64,000 nucleotides of DNA from Stachybotrys elegans (taxonomy: Eukaryota > Ascomycota > Sordariomycetes > Hypocreales > Stachybotryaceae): contig JAGPNK010000008.1 in assembly GCA_020746835.1 (NCBI GenBank), forward strand, positions 620,001-684,000, given 5' to 3'. A program made the translations under genes and the position numbers. Shown here piece after piece: positions 23,853-34,535 of this stretch. Within the stretch, counting starts at the first letter, position 1. The number at the start of each line of letters is the position of its first letter. The notes under the pieces are model-generated. The model had not been told where the DNA came from. It saw only the letters and a list, made by a program, of their open reading frames with translations, and did not search any database.

Positions 23853-26800
23853 ATGGCGGAGCACATGAGCCTTGACGAGCTCAAAGAGGAGCTGACTATT
23901 CAGAATGTCATCCTCGAGTCCCTGATGTCGGTCGACGGCTGCGAGGACGAGCGTGAAGAGGCCCGACAAGAGATCAAGAGGCTGAAAGGCCTCCTAGATC
24001 GGGCGCAGAGGGTCTCACATGCGACCGCAAATCGGTCTGAGAGCCAGCACGAAGATGACAATCAATTTGAGGATGACGGTGGCGGTATGTCTGTCTTATT
24101 TGCTTCATGCACTGGCACCCTGCCCCCCTCCCCCTCCTCTAGCACACACATCCTGCTTTGGCACTGGCTGCTGTCAGATCTGTTCTCTAAGTGTCACAGA
24201 GCCTCACCAATCGTCACCAACCAGTCCTTGTCATCATGTTCACAGGTACTCCTCTCAGCCACGTGAGTGCTTTTCGGTTTGTTTCAACTATATGCGCTCT
24301 TTGAGCGTGCATCATTTGTACTTCATATCCACCCAGTAACGCCGTATGCATGCAGCCGCACACGAAAGACACTGCCTGAACTTCTTCCCATGTTCTGGCC
24401 CTACGGCTATTGCCCCATTTCTTTGCTCGTTTCCCATCTTTGCTTTGTTTGCTCATCTCGAGAGCTTTTGCAATCCTGCCCTCATTCCATCAATTTTCCG
24501 AATGCTCGCCATCTTCACATTTTGCCCATCTCGCTAACGCAGCCGTTTAAGATCAATCGTCCAGGCGTGGCTCCCATCAGACGAGCCGACACTCCGTCAT
24601 GAATACACCATCCCGTGCAAACGATATTTGGTCGTCCCCGAGCCACAGGTTGCCCAGTCGAAAGCGAGATGCCACCTTGACTGGCTTCGATAGCAACCAG
24701 GACAGGAATAAATCCCGACGGACAACCCCTACTCCCTCAGGGCCCTTCAGCTCTCCCTCGTACTCTAGGCCTCACAATGATGACTTCATCGATTTTATCG
24801 ACCTTACTGGGTGAGTCGGGCCAGGGCCATTTGGCGCCACATCGCGATATCCGAACCATCAGCTGACATTTTCAGGGACGACGTGGATAAAGAATCGTTC
24901 ATTGCTGAACAGGTGAGGCAGTTTGAAAGAAACGAGCAGGAGAAGCGCGATAGGGACATGGCGCTGCAGCTTTCGAGTCAGAATGACGACTATGCACCTT
25001 CGCATCAACTCGCTGCAGGGTCCTCTCACCAACCTCAGAACAATGCCTTTCGCAGAATGATGCCGCTCCCGCAGGAAAGGCCCAGCCATTTGCCGAGCAC
25101 TCCCAGTCAACCATCAGGGCATTCGGTGTCTCCAAGTGCAAATGGGCAACCAAACCACCTTCCTGGACAACCCTATGCCACAGCAATACCCGGGGCCTAC
25201 GACCCTGCATGGGACAATGACAGCTCGTCTCAGCTTACAGCAAACCATACTCAGCGTGCGCCGCAAGTGATGCGCTACCATACCTCCGGGCGCCCCAAAG
25301 GCGGCTGGGATCCATATGAACTTCAGGTACCTTGGGTATATTCGTCGACAAACCAGGGAGATAAGATCCAGGGACAAGGGCCATCAGCCGCCAACAATAC
25401 TCCAGCCTTTCGTTCCGCAGCTTCTCAGCTTCGTCACGCCTCTTCCCAGCCTCACCACGCCTCGTATTCAATGCCGCGCGTGGGGCGCGACTCGAGCCTC
25501 ATGGATATCATCAGTAGCACAAGCATGTTCGACTACTCGACCGGTACTGACGTTGACGGCCACCCCTTGTCGGATCGATTAACAGACTTGTTCAACGATG
25601 CTTTCCACGATCCTCGGGTTACGGAGAAGGAGCTAGACGATTTGCTCCAGAATATCCGCCCTGATATGGAACCCGGCCTGAACCGCGGCAACACCCCGGA
25701 GGCCTTGAAGAACAGTCTCTATCCCCACCAGGAGCTCGCGCTCAGCTGGATGGTGAAGATGGAAGAAGGTTCGAACAAGGGTGGCATTCTCGCCGATGAC
25801 ATGGGTCTCGGAAAGACGATCTCGACGCTAGCTCTCATACATGCTCGGCCAGCCACTGCCAGACCAAAGGTAAGCAGCGTGCTCCCCCAAAATGAAAATA
25901 AAAATTGTGCATGTTGACATTGGTTTAGACGAACCTCATCATCGGCCCGCTGTCCCTGATTAGACAATGGGAAGAAGAGATTGGCAAGAAAACCAAGCCT
26001 TCACACAGGCTTTCTGTGTTTGTCTATCACAATAGAAGAAAGACGACGACCGAGGAGTTGCTTCAGCATGATGTGGTTCTCACAACTTACGGAACCATTG
26101 CCCAGGAATTGAAGAGGCTAGAGAAGTACCACAAGGACAACGAAGGCCGCAATATCGATTACAACGACAGGACTTTGGCAATTCAATGTCCTCTTTTGCA
26201 TCCCCGGAAGGCGACTTTTTACCGCGTTATTCTTGATGAGGCGCAGTGTATCAAGAACCAGAAGACCAAGACGGCAAATGCTTGTCAGAAGCTCAAATCA
26301 ACGTACCGCTGGTGCCTCACGGGTACGCCCATGATGAACGGAGTTTTGGAACTGTATTCACTCGTGAATTTTCTCCGGATCAAGCCGTACTGTGTATGGG
26401 ATAATTTCCGAAATGTGAGTTACTTTCTGCTTGATTGTGGTTGCATACTGATTTGTTGCAGGCCTTCGGTATATTGTTCGGCAAGCGAGGTGATTCCAAG
26501 AACGTTGCCATGAGTCGACTACGCGCCTTACTCAAGGCCATCATGCTGCGTCGGAAGAAAGACTCGCAACTGGATGGCAAGCCCATTCTTCGCCTCCCCG
26601 AAAAAACCGAAGAGGTTGTGTACGCCAGGCTCTCCCCTGAGGAGCAGGACTTTTACGATCAACTCGAACATAAGTCTCAAGTCCAATTCAGCAAATATCT
26701 CCGAGAAGGCAGCGTTGGAAAAAACTACTCCAGCATTTTGGTTCTTCTCTTGCGCCTACGGCAGGCCTGCTGTCACCCGCATCTCAATGTGGACGTGGAA

Positions 26801-28003
26801 GATGTGCAGGCCGAAGTCAATGAAGACATGGAAAAGGTTGTGAAAGACCTCGACGCCATGACTATCAAAAGGATCAAGGAGGCTCCAGCTTTCGAATGTC
26901 CCATCTGCCAAGACGCCGTGCCATGTCCGTCATTCTTTGTACCTTGTGGGCACGATGTTTGCGCCCAATGCTTGGTGCGTCTTGTAGACGACGCTGCTAC
27001 CAACAATCTCAGGGAAGGCAACGAGAGCAACATGGCTAGATGCCCAATGTGTCGAGGCCCGTTTGATCCCAGGAAGTGTTTTACATACGATGCATTTCAA
27101 AAGGTGCACATGCCCTCAGAAGTCAAGAAGGATTCTGGAAGTGCGGATGAAGACTCAGAAACCGAGGATGACTCTGAATATGATTCGGAGTCGAATTATG
27201 CTTCTGATGATGAGGTTGATGGAAATGGCGACCTAAGAAACTTCATCGTTCCCGACGATGACATTGAGTCATCTGATGATGACTCCAAGAAGCCAAAGCT
27301 GGAGGATGTGGACAGGAAAGAGCCTCCATCGAGGAAGAAAAAGTCAAAGAAGGGCAAGGGGAAGAAGGAGAAGCAGGACATCAAGCCCTCGATGCTGAAG
27401 AGTCTGAGGAAGGAAGCGAGTAAAAACCGCGAAGCGTTCAGGAAGTATATGCGCTATCTACGAAAAACTTGGCTACCCGCCGCCAAGCTCGACCAGTGTA
27501 TGCTGCTTTTGAAGCAGATACAGGAGACTGGGGAGAAGACCATCATATTCTCTCAGTGGACACTCTTGTTGGACCTGCTGGAGGTAGCCATGTGGCACGA
27601 TAAGCTGGACAAGCCCATCCGATACGATGGCAGCATGTCTGGTGAGGAGCGAAACGTGGCGGCCCACCGGTTCCGCGAGGATAGAAAGTACAAGGTCATG
27701 CTGGTTTCGCTTCGTGCCGGAAATGCAGGCTTGAATCTCACCTCGGCCTCCAGGGTCATCATCATGGATCCCTTTTGGAATCCGTACATTGAGATGCAAG
27801 CTGTCGATCGCGCTTACAGAATCGGTCAGCAGAGGCCAGTCAAGGTCTATCGCATTCTGACAAAGGACACGGTTGAGGACCGCATCGTCGCGTTGCAGGA
27901 GAAGAAGAAGGAGATGGTGGAGGCGGCCCTAGATGAGACGGAGAGTATGAAGATTGGACGCCTCACGGCCAACGAGCTCAAGTTCTTATTCAACACACGA
28001 TAG
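23853..28003 (+). CDS. ULS1: ULS1/RIS1-type SNF2 translocase with RING finger
   Basis: This is a nuclear DNA translocase with a ubiquitin-ligase-type RING, the family that acts on SUMOylated chromatin proteins. From the ATG at 24599, four exons (to 24810, 24876-25869, 25929-26414, 26462-28003) give 1,077 residues. They contain a SUMO-interaction-like FIDFIDLTGDD (about 63-73), Walker A GILADDMGLGKT (about 373) and box II DEAQ (about 505). A C3HC4 RING inserted between the helicase lobes starts at CPICQ (about 710), followed by an acidic/Lys-rich spacer and the helicase C lobe (NAGLNLTSASRVI, AYRIGQQRPVKVYR). Upstream exons 23853-24084, 24246-24262 (17 nt) and 24543 onward encode a coiled coil (LDELKEELTIQNVILESL) and FKINRPGVAPIRRADTPS. 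That frame ends at a TGA (24600-24602) overlapping the ATG, a likely frame break described under findings. Confidence 0.85.
24246..24262 (+). other. Candidate 17-nt micro-exon of the ULS1-like gene
   Basis: The sequence lies between a TTCACAG acceptor and a GTGAGTGC donor. It joins the phase-1 end of exon 1 (GGC G) to the next exon (acceptor GCTAACGCAG at 24542) with frame kept, giving GGTPLSHPFKINRP. Support comes only from the splice signals and the frame. Confidence 0.5.
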
Positions 28004-28793
28004 AGTATGATATCATATGGTCATTGTTGAGGGTGTTTCTGGGGGTTCAGGTTTGCTGTGCAAGTCACGTTTGAGTTTTGCTTGTCGGAACAGTTTGGTA
28101 TGAGACATTTGACCACAGCTGCCTATATAATTAATTGCTACTTAGGTATTAATTGAAGCTGTAAAGTTCGCATCAAAGTATTTGGTGCCTTCCAGATTGG
28201 GCTTTTTTAATCGGCTCCCGGTCATGAATGTTGGCACAAAAACGTGCCTTCTGATGATATCGTGGACCCGCCAATAGCCCTGATCCTGACCTTCTTCCAC
28301 AGCTAGAGCTCGAGACCTTCATCAGCAGCAGTCACAGGCTTCGCGTCTCATAGGTTGAAAAAAATTCAACATCTGACTATGTAGTATCTGCTTTCTATTG
28401 CAGGTTCCTTTGATCGTACCTGCAGGTGCTTACATGAAAATCGCTCTACTCGTCGATCGCCGAGATTTGCTTGTGCTCCTGCGTTAGTATGGGTCTAAAT
28501 CCGACCAGCAATATCCTCCTCTCCCAACGAGGACTGTGTTTGCCGTCTTTCACTATTTTTAGCCCTTGGGTATTGATGACGCATATTCCATCGCAATGCA
28601 ACAAACGCCAGCCCGTTTGTCATAAATCGTGATAAAGAAGAAATAATAATGATAATCAAGATGCGATTCCAAATCAAGCTGTGCCCTCGCTTTCTGCTCC
28701 CTGGATCTGGAGAATCCATTGCTGCACCCTGGGACTTAGTCCACCCACAAGTTGAAGGAAATGCATACCAGATTTGAAGTGAACTCGCTGCTT
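28004..28793. other. Convergent 3' flanks of the ULS1-like gene and MED17
   Basis: This 790-bp interval holds AT-rich sequence suitable for polyadenylation on both strands, for example near 28125-28160 and 28620-28660. No gene is seen. Confidence 0.4.
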
Positions 28794-30814
28794 CTAGAGG
28801 AGCTTTTGCCCAACAATCTGGCCGACGACGTTCTTGATGGGCTCGGCCTCGCCTTGCTGGTTAGCCGTCCAAGTCCTATTCTTGACGCTGCGTGCGCTGT
28901 TGTCTGCTACAGTGCAGGCAAGCACTATCGCTGGCTTATCCTCCTGCTCTTCCACGGAAAACGAGAGCTCAAAGTCTTCCTGGTCAAGATCGCGGATGGC
29001 GGTGCCGCTAACACTCTGGACCCATTCCGCGGTGCTGTTGGAAGCTTGTGCGGCGATGACTATAGACAGAAAGTGCTCCGTGAGAGCACGCGCGGTTGCT
29101 GTGCGTATGTAGTCCACGAGAGATTGCAGGTCTGGGTATCCGTCTTTGAATGGCGCACAGATTGTTTCCAGGGGAGAGTTGGGTGGTAAGGAGACGATAT
29201 AGGTGGTTGCCGTGACGGGGAAAAGCGATGTGCGACCCAGGATATCAACTCCGATGTCGGGGAGAAGAGTAAGTTTGAGAACAAACTCAACGGGTTGGAG
29301 CATGTTTCGAATCATGGTCTGACTCGACGCTGAGTGGTTGGGTCCGCCAGGGGTTGGGCGCAGGCTCGATATGGGGGATTTCTTGAGCACCAGGGAGCTG
29401 GGAAGCCCAGCCCGTTGGAGTGCTTGAACCAGCGCTCCCATGTAGGTTGCGGCAGAGCGCACGTTACGGAGGTGCATCATGTGGGCGATTATGGGTCGCA
29501 GCAGAGCGGATATCTGCTGGCCCCTTGAGCGGGGGATGTAAGGGGGGATCGGTCGTGTCCTGGCGAGTTCGTTGAGGCGGTGGGAATATGTGAGCAGGAC
29601 ATGGAGAGCAATCGATATTGCTTCAGCAATACCAGTATCCAGTCCATCACTGGACATGGAAGGGGTTGACTCGAGGGGGACGAGCTCAAGAATGATCTTG
29701 GACGTAGGATCCAAGTCGCATACTAGGCGGGAGTCTTGCTTCCTCACGTCGTACGCGACCAATGTGCGGGCTTCGCGGTTCAACTCGTGCCAGAGCTCCT
29801 GGGAGAAGATGGTATTGCGGGCTTCAAGCACGCGGGCCTCGAGGGGAGCGTCGTCTGGTGTCTGGGCGGGCAGTGGTGATCGGCTGATTACTTGTCCGTC
29901 CTTCTCGTAGACGACAAGGAGTCTCTCGGAGACCCCTCCCAGATGGCCAATATCTAGTTGGACCGGGCCAGTATCGCCTCTTCGCATCGGGGCCAGGCCG
30001 TTGTTTCTGAAGTCGGGCGCAGCTATACTTGCGAGTCAGCAATGGTGGGTGAGACGGTTCGGGCCATCACGTACACTCAGAGAAGCCAAATCGAACACCC
30101 AGGGTTTGGCGCTCCTGCGGCACTTTGCAGACCGACCACCCAGCCTTCTTGACGGCAACAACATCCTCCCAGTACCGGCCCTCGACGTCCGCCTCCTTCT
30201 GGAGAAACCGGCTAGCCTCCTCTGCCGAGTCGCGGATCTTGTTGATCTCCATCAGGGTCCATCCAGTAGCCACCTCCTCGTTATCCTTGACTTTCGCAGC
30301 TGTTACCAGTGGCTCGTGTAGCTTGTCGGCTCCAATCGTCCCGATGCCTACCATGTCGCGCAGGTGTTGTGACAGCGTCTGGCCTACCTGTGTGGGGTTC
30401 TGCTTGGAGAGAAGGAGGGAGAGGAAATCGAGGGTGAGCAATGCCGTATTTGCAGCGATGCTGAGGGTGCAGGTCAGCATTTCGGGGTGTTTGGTAGCAA
30501 GGAGCGTGAGAGGAAACCTACTCGACCTGTCTCAAGACCTCCATTCGCGCCTGGGCGGGATCCTTGAGACTCGCTTCGTCTTCTGCTCCGTCATCTGCGC
30601 TGGGGCTCTCCCCATCCGACATGTGAGCATCGTCATCGAGACCTCCATTCTCTACGTTGGTGCGTATCTCCTCGCGTAGCTGCTCTTCGCTGATGGCGCG
30701 GAAACCACCTGGCTCGGCGTTGACCCGGGAGACGAATTCGGAGAGGTTCTGCGGCTTCCGGTCGGCGACGGGGAAGGGCCGCAGCGACAGTGATGGGAGA
30801 TCGCTGGGCTCCAT
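28794..30814 (-). CDS. MED17: Mediator complex subunit 17 (Srb4)
   Basis: Med17 is a scaffold subunit of the Mediator head module, which links activators to RNA polymerase II. Three exons (30814-30522, 30460-30075, 30022-28794) give 635 residues. The N-terminus (SDLPSLSLRPFPVADRKPQN) and the helical segment NTALLTLDFLSLLLS are typical of fungal Med17. So are the middle segment DVEGRYWEDVVAVKKAGWSV and the long C-terminal domain with LWHELNREARTLVAYDVR. The 61-bp intron has the donor GTAGGT. The 52-bp intron was placed to give GFSESAPDFRNN in frame. The gene is complete and apparently intact. Orthology is supported by length and several family segments. Confidence 0.88.
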
Positions 30815-32870
30815 AATGCTTCCACTGCCTGTTAGGTGGGTGCGCGGCGAGCTGCGTCTGGATTTGGGTTTTCGATATTGGCTGGAGAGGCAAGTATCAT
30901 CTCAGCCTTGTGCAAGGCTAACCGTGTCCACCAATGGGAGATGTATTATGTAATCGGCCTGACAAATAGTTAACACGGCGCATAGTAGCTGTATAGACAT
31001 GGAAGTCTCTAATGAGGCTATTCTATGAGAATGATATGGTATCTTGGTAGCCGCTGGTTTTCTCTTGTGAATTTAGAGATTTGCTGGTGGTTGAAAATGA
31101 CCGCCAATTCGCAGGGAAGGGGAGGTAAAAACTGAACATAGGCGGCTTGACGATAACACACAACCTTTGCTTAAAGAACTTGACCTTTAGTACTCGCTAC
31201 GTACTAACTTGTTTTAACCCCAGGACCAATATTCTGAGAAACAAGGGGCATAATTCAACCTTTGCAGGCGGCTGCTTTTGCGGATTGGCAAGGATAGAAG
31301 ACCCAGCCACATTCGTACCGCCACAGTGCATCAGCCTCACTCGGGTGTGGACGCACCCCTGTCGTGCTGAAAAGTGTGGGAGAAGCATGTGACAGTTTAT
31401 GCCATCACAGCCGTCACAGGTTTAGCAGGCTGTCATTCATGCAAGTGACACAGAGCTTCCCTCGGAGGAATAGTGAGATTGGGCGCGTTCTAGAGTTGAA
31501 TCAGGCAGTGAAGCTGGCCCATCTCTCAAGCGCTAACAAACTGGACTAAAATGGGGGCCAGGAAACGGTCAAGTCCGGACTGCCTACGATGCGATACTTG
31601 GACTGAGAATGATTGCCGATATTAAACTGAGCGATATTGTCAAGGTTTCCAAGCAGCATTACGACTTTACGAGTAGCAATACTGTCTAGAAAGGGCATGG
31701 CGGTTCGCAGTCCGGTTGATGGTGTTCTCGGCTTCTTGATTTCCAGCCGGCAAGACCAGGAGTGGATAAGACAGTGCTGCGTCATTGCGTCAGAGGGCAA
31801 CCCCACCATTATACGACCCAACTCAGCCCATCCATCCCCATCCATCGCAGAATCAAGAAGGGCTGGCACAGGAAGAAAGTTGCAGGGAAGCGAGGGTTTC
31901 AGCCAGGTAAGCTTTCCGGTCGCCCACACACCCTGACGGGATGACGACCTGACTGCATGCGTCTGCGCCTGCGCCTGCCCGTCATCGAGGGATTGCACGA
32001 GTGAGGAGAAGGGGACTTGGTCAAGGATAGAGAGGGTGGACAGCCGACGAGGTCGTGTGATTGGGTCGCGATCATATGGCGCTGGCATAAGGCAGTCGAA
32101 TATGCGCTTGCGGGAAACTGCGTGAGAAACATGTCTGAACCCCCCCCTCCTGTTCGCTCATCTTCCGCGACTCTTGCTGGTCTGTCATGTCCGTCAAGGA
32201 CCGAGGGACCGTCTGCTTGCTTCTATGGCGTTGCTGGATGGACAACAGGTTGGCTTTGCGTACTCTAGCTGCTGGCTACCTACTCAGTACCCATGTATGT
32301 CTAGACAAGCGACAGACAGGCTAAGCCGAGTGCCCAACCACCCGCCCGTGGTAATTGCCCACTTGGACGGGCTTTTTCGCATTTCCTGAGGGCGAGCCAG
32401 CCAAGGGCAGGGTTCCCAGGTCACGGTTGGGTCTCGTCTGGCGCTGCGGGTGGGCTGTGGGATGACGATTTTTGGCCCAGACCAGGCCTCCACCACCCTG
32501 CTTCTGGCTCTCTGCCTCGTCCAGCTTCAATGACCAGAGGTCCTGCTTTTTTACACATCCGCATCTGCTCTCTTCCTCCTTTCACCATCTTCCTCCTTAT
32601 TACCCCTTCTTTCGCTGGGTTTTCCGAGGCCGCAGCGCGACGATTTCTTCTTCCTCTTCAGCCACCTTCGCCTGTCTACTCCCTGAGCAGCGTCTTATCT
32701 TATCACCGCCCAAACGTCACAAGGATCGCTCCAGCTTCTTGTGCTTGTCATCATCGAGACCCCGCTCTGTCCGCCGCGCCAGTCAGCCTTAAAGCTGCCA
32801 GCCTGACGCAAAAGTTTCTCACAGAGGAGTGAAGGCATCGCCAGTTCATTTTCCTTCCTCATTGCCTACC
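30815..32870. other. Divergent intergenic region upstream of MED17 and the DUF8035-like gene
   Basis: About 2 kb. The right third (32470-32870) is strongly pyrimidine-rich, fitting a long 5' leader for the plus-strand gene. A 180-codon minus-strand ORF at 31546-32088 has no recognisable domain and was not accepted. No other gene signal was found. Confidence 0.4.
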
Positions 32871-34535
32871 ATGAGTCGCGCACCGAGGACAACCGAGTTC
32901 GAGGAGCGGGACTATTACCCTGCCCCTCGTCGCTCTGCTCCTGACCTCGACGACTATGAGTACCGCCGTCCCCGTGTCGACGTGCGCGTTCGCGAGAGGG
33001 AGTCGGAGCGTGATCGCACGCCGGCTTTCCTCCGTGAAGAGGGAAGACGCACAGAGGCCGGGCCCATGGTTCTGCGCCAGCGCGACGTCGAGACGTTTGA
33101 TCGTCGAGTCCGCAGCCCCAGCCCCGTGCGTGTGCGCGAGGAACGCATCGTGAGGCGCCCGAGGAGCGTCTCGCCGCACTACCATGATGATCATGAGCAC
33201 GAGAGGTCCCGCACCAGAATCACCGAGCGCGAGCGTGAGCGCGTCAGAGAGCCTTCCGTTGTCCGCCGCAGGTCGCCCTCTCCCAAGATTGTTCGATACG
33301 TCGAGCGACGTGAGAGATCCCCATCCCCTTCGCCAGTTGAACATGAGCACATTCGCACCCGCATCGTCCACCGAGAGCGGGAAAGGGAGCGAGATTCCTC
33401 CTCAGCATCCTCGTCCCCCTCTCCTCCTCCTCCCCAGGTCATTCGCGGACCTACCATCGAGCGTGAAGTCATCACCCATTACAGAGACATTGATCACGGT
33501 ATGTTTCCTCCCGTCGTGCGTTTTGAAGCTCAAGCTAATGCGATGCAGGCATGGTCAAGGCAAAGCCACCCAGCCCACCTCCAGCACCCCGTGTGCGCGC
33601 CCGTGAGACCGACATCGACATCTCCTTGTCAAAGCACCGTACCGAGGTCGATGTCCGTCGCTCCGTCGTTCGTGATCGCTCGCGTTCCAGAAGCCGGGAG
33701 CGCCGCACACGTTTCCTTGACGACCATCTGCCCACCCGAAGGCGTGCTCACTCGGCAGCGCCACTGACCTCCCCCGTTGACGAGGAAGCTGAGTACATCA
33801 CATCCAAGGTTGACTCGCGCGGCCGCATGGGCGAAGCCTGGGGCGGTGCGACCAAGGAGTGGACCATCGTGGACGTTCCTCCCGGTACCGAGCGGGTGAG
33901 GATGGACGGTGTCGGAGGTGCCAGCACTGACACTACCTGGTCGCGATACAGTGGCGTGCGACGGACGCAGTTCATCCCTGAGCGTGATGGTGCTGTCGTC
34001 GTCCCCAAGCCCCCCTCGCCCCCGCCAGCCCCTGTGCGTGATACTCACAGCCTGACTATATACGACCGTGAGAAAGAAATAGACATCGAGAAGACCATCG
34101 ATCGTCACATTGTCCGCACGCCGGTCCCGCCACCCCCTCCTCCCCCCAAGGAGATGTGGACAGAAATCACAAAAGATCTCGTGTGCCGCGAGGCCATTGA
34201 ACAGCTTGGCTATGAATACGAGGAGACCAAATGGTTCTTCTACATTATGGACTATCTTCGACAGGTACGTTGTTCCCCGCTTAGCATATGAAGATGGAAT
34301 GCTAACCCGTCTCCAGGAGGAGGTCATGCGCCTGACAGACCTCACGTCCCGCATCCGCAGATCTCGCAAGGATGTCGTTCGCGAGGTCGAGTGGGAGCGG
34401 GATTACAGGGAGGAGAGGGACCGCCATCGTCACCGCCACCACCACCACCGACCCTCGTGGAGGTACGATGACGACGTCGTCCGGGAGCGTGAGATTGTGT
34501 ATGACTCTCGAGACGGCTGGAGCCACTACCGATGA
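32871..34535 (+). CDS. Arg/Glu-rich DUF8035-like protein
   Basis: This protein has no assigned function. Three exons (32871-33498, 33549-34264, 34317-34535) give 520 residues. The first ~200 residues are highly charged RE/RS-repeat sequence with SPSP motifs, like SR-family proteins. The middle has two proline runs, each near PKPPSPPPAP or PPPPPPPKE. The C-terminal part contains the compact segment EITKDLVCREAIEQLGYEYE and then WFFYIMDYLRQEEVMRL, which resembles the fungal DUF8035 domain. It ends in a His/Arg-rich run (RHRHRHHHHR). Introns are 50 and 52 bp. An in-frame upstream Met at 32829 is possible, but MSRAPRTTEFEERDYY is the more typical start. A nuclear RNA-related role is only suggested by composition. 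Confidence 0.75.

Noticed and set aside
31546..32088. 180-codon minus-strand ORF between MED17 and the DUF8035-like gene
   Set aside because: No recognisable domain, no splice-linked neighbours, and it lies in a divergent promoter region; most likely chance.
33191..33475. Arg/Ser-rich ORFs opposite the DUF8035-like gene
   Set aside because: RE/RS repeats read as RS/LS-type repeats on the other strand; shadow frames.
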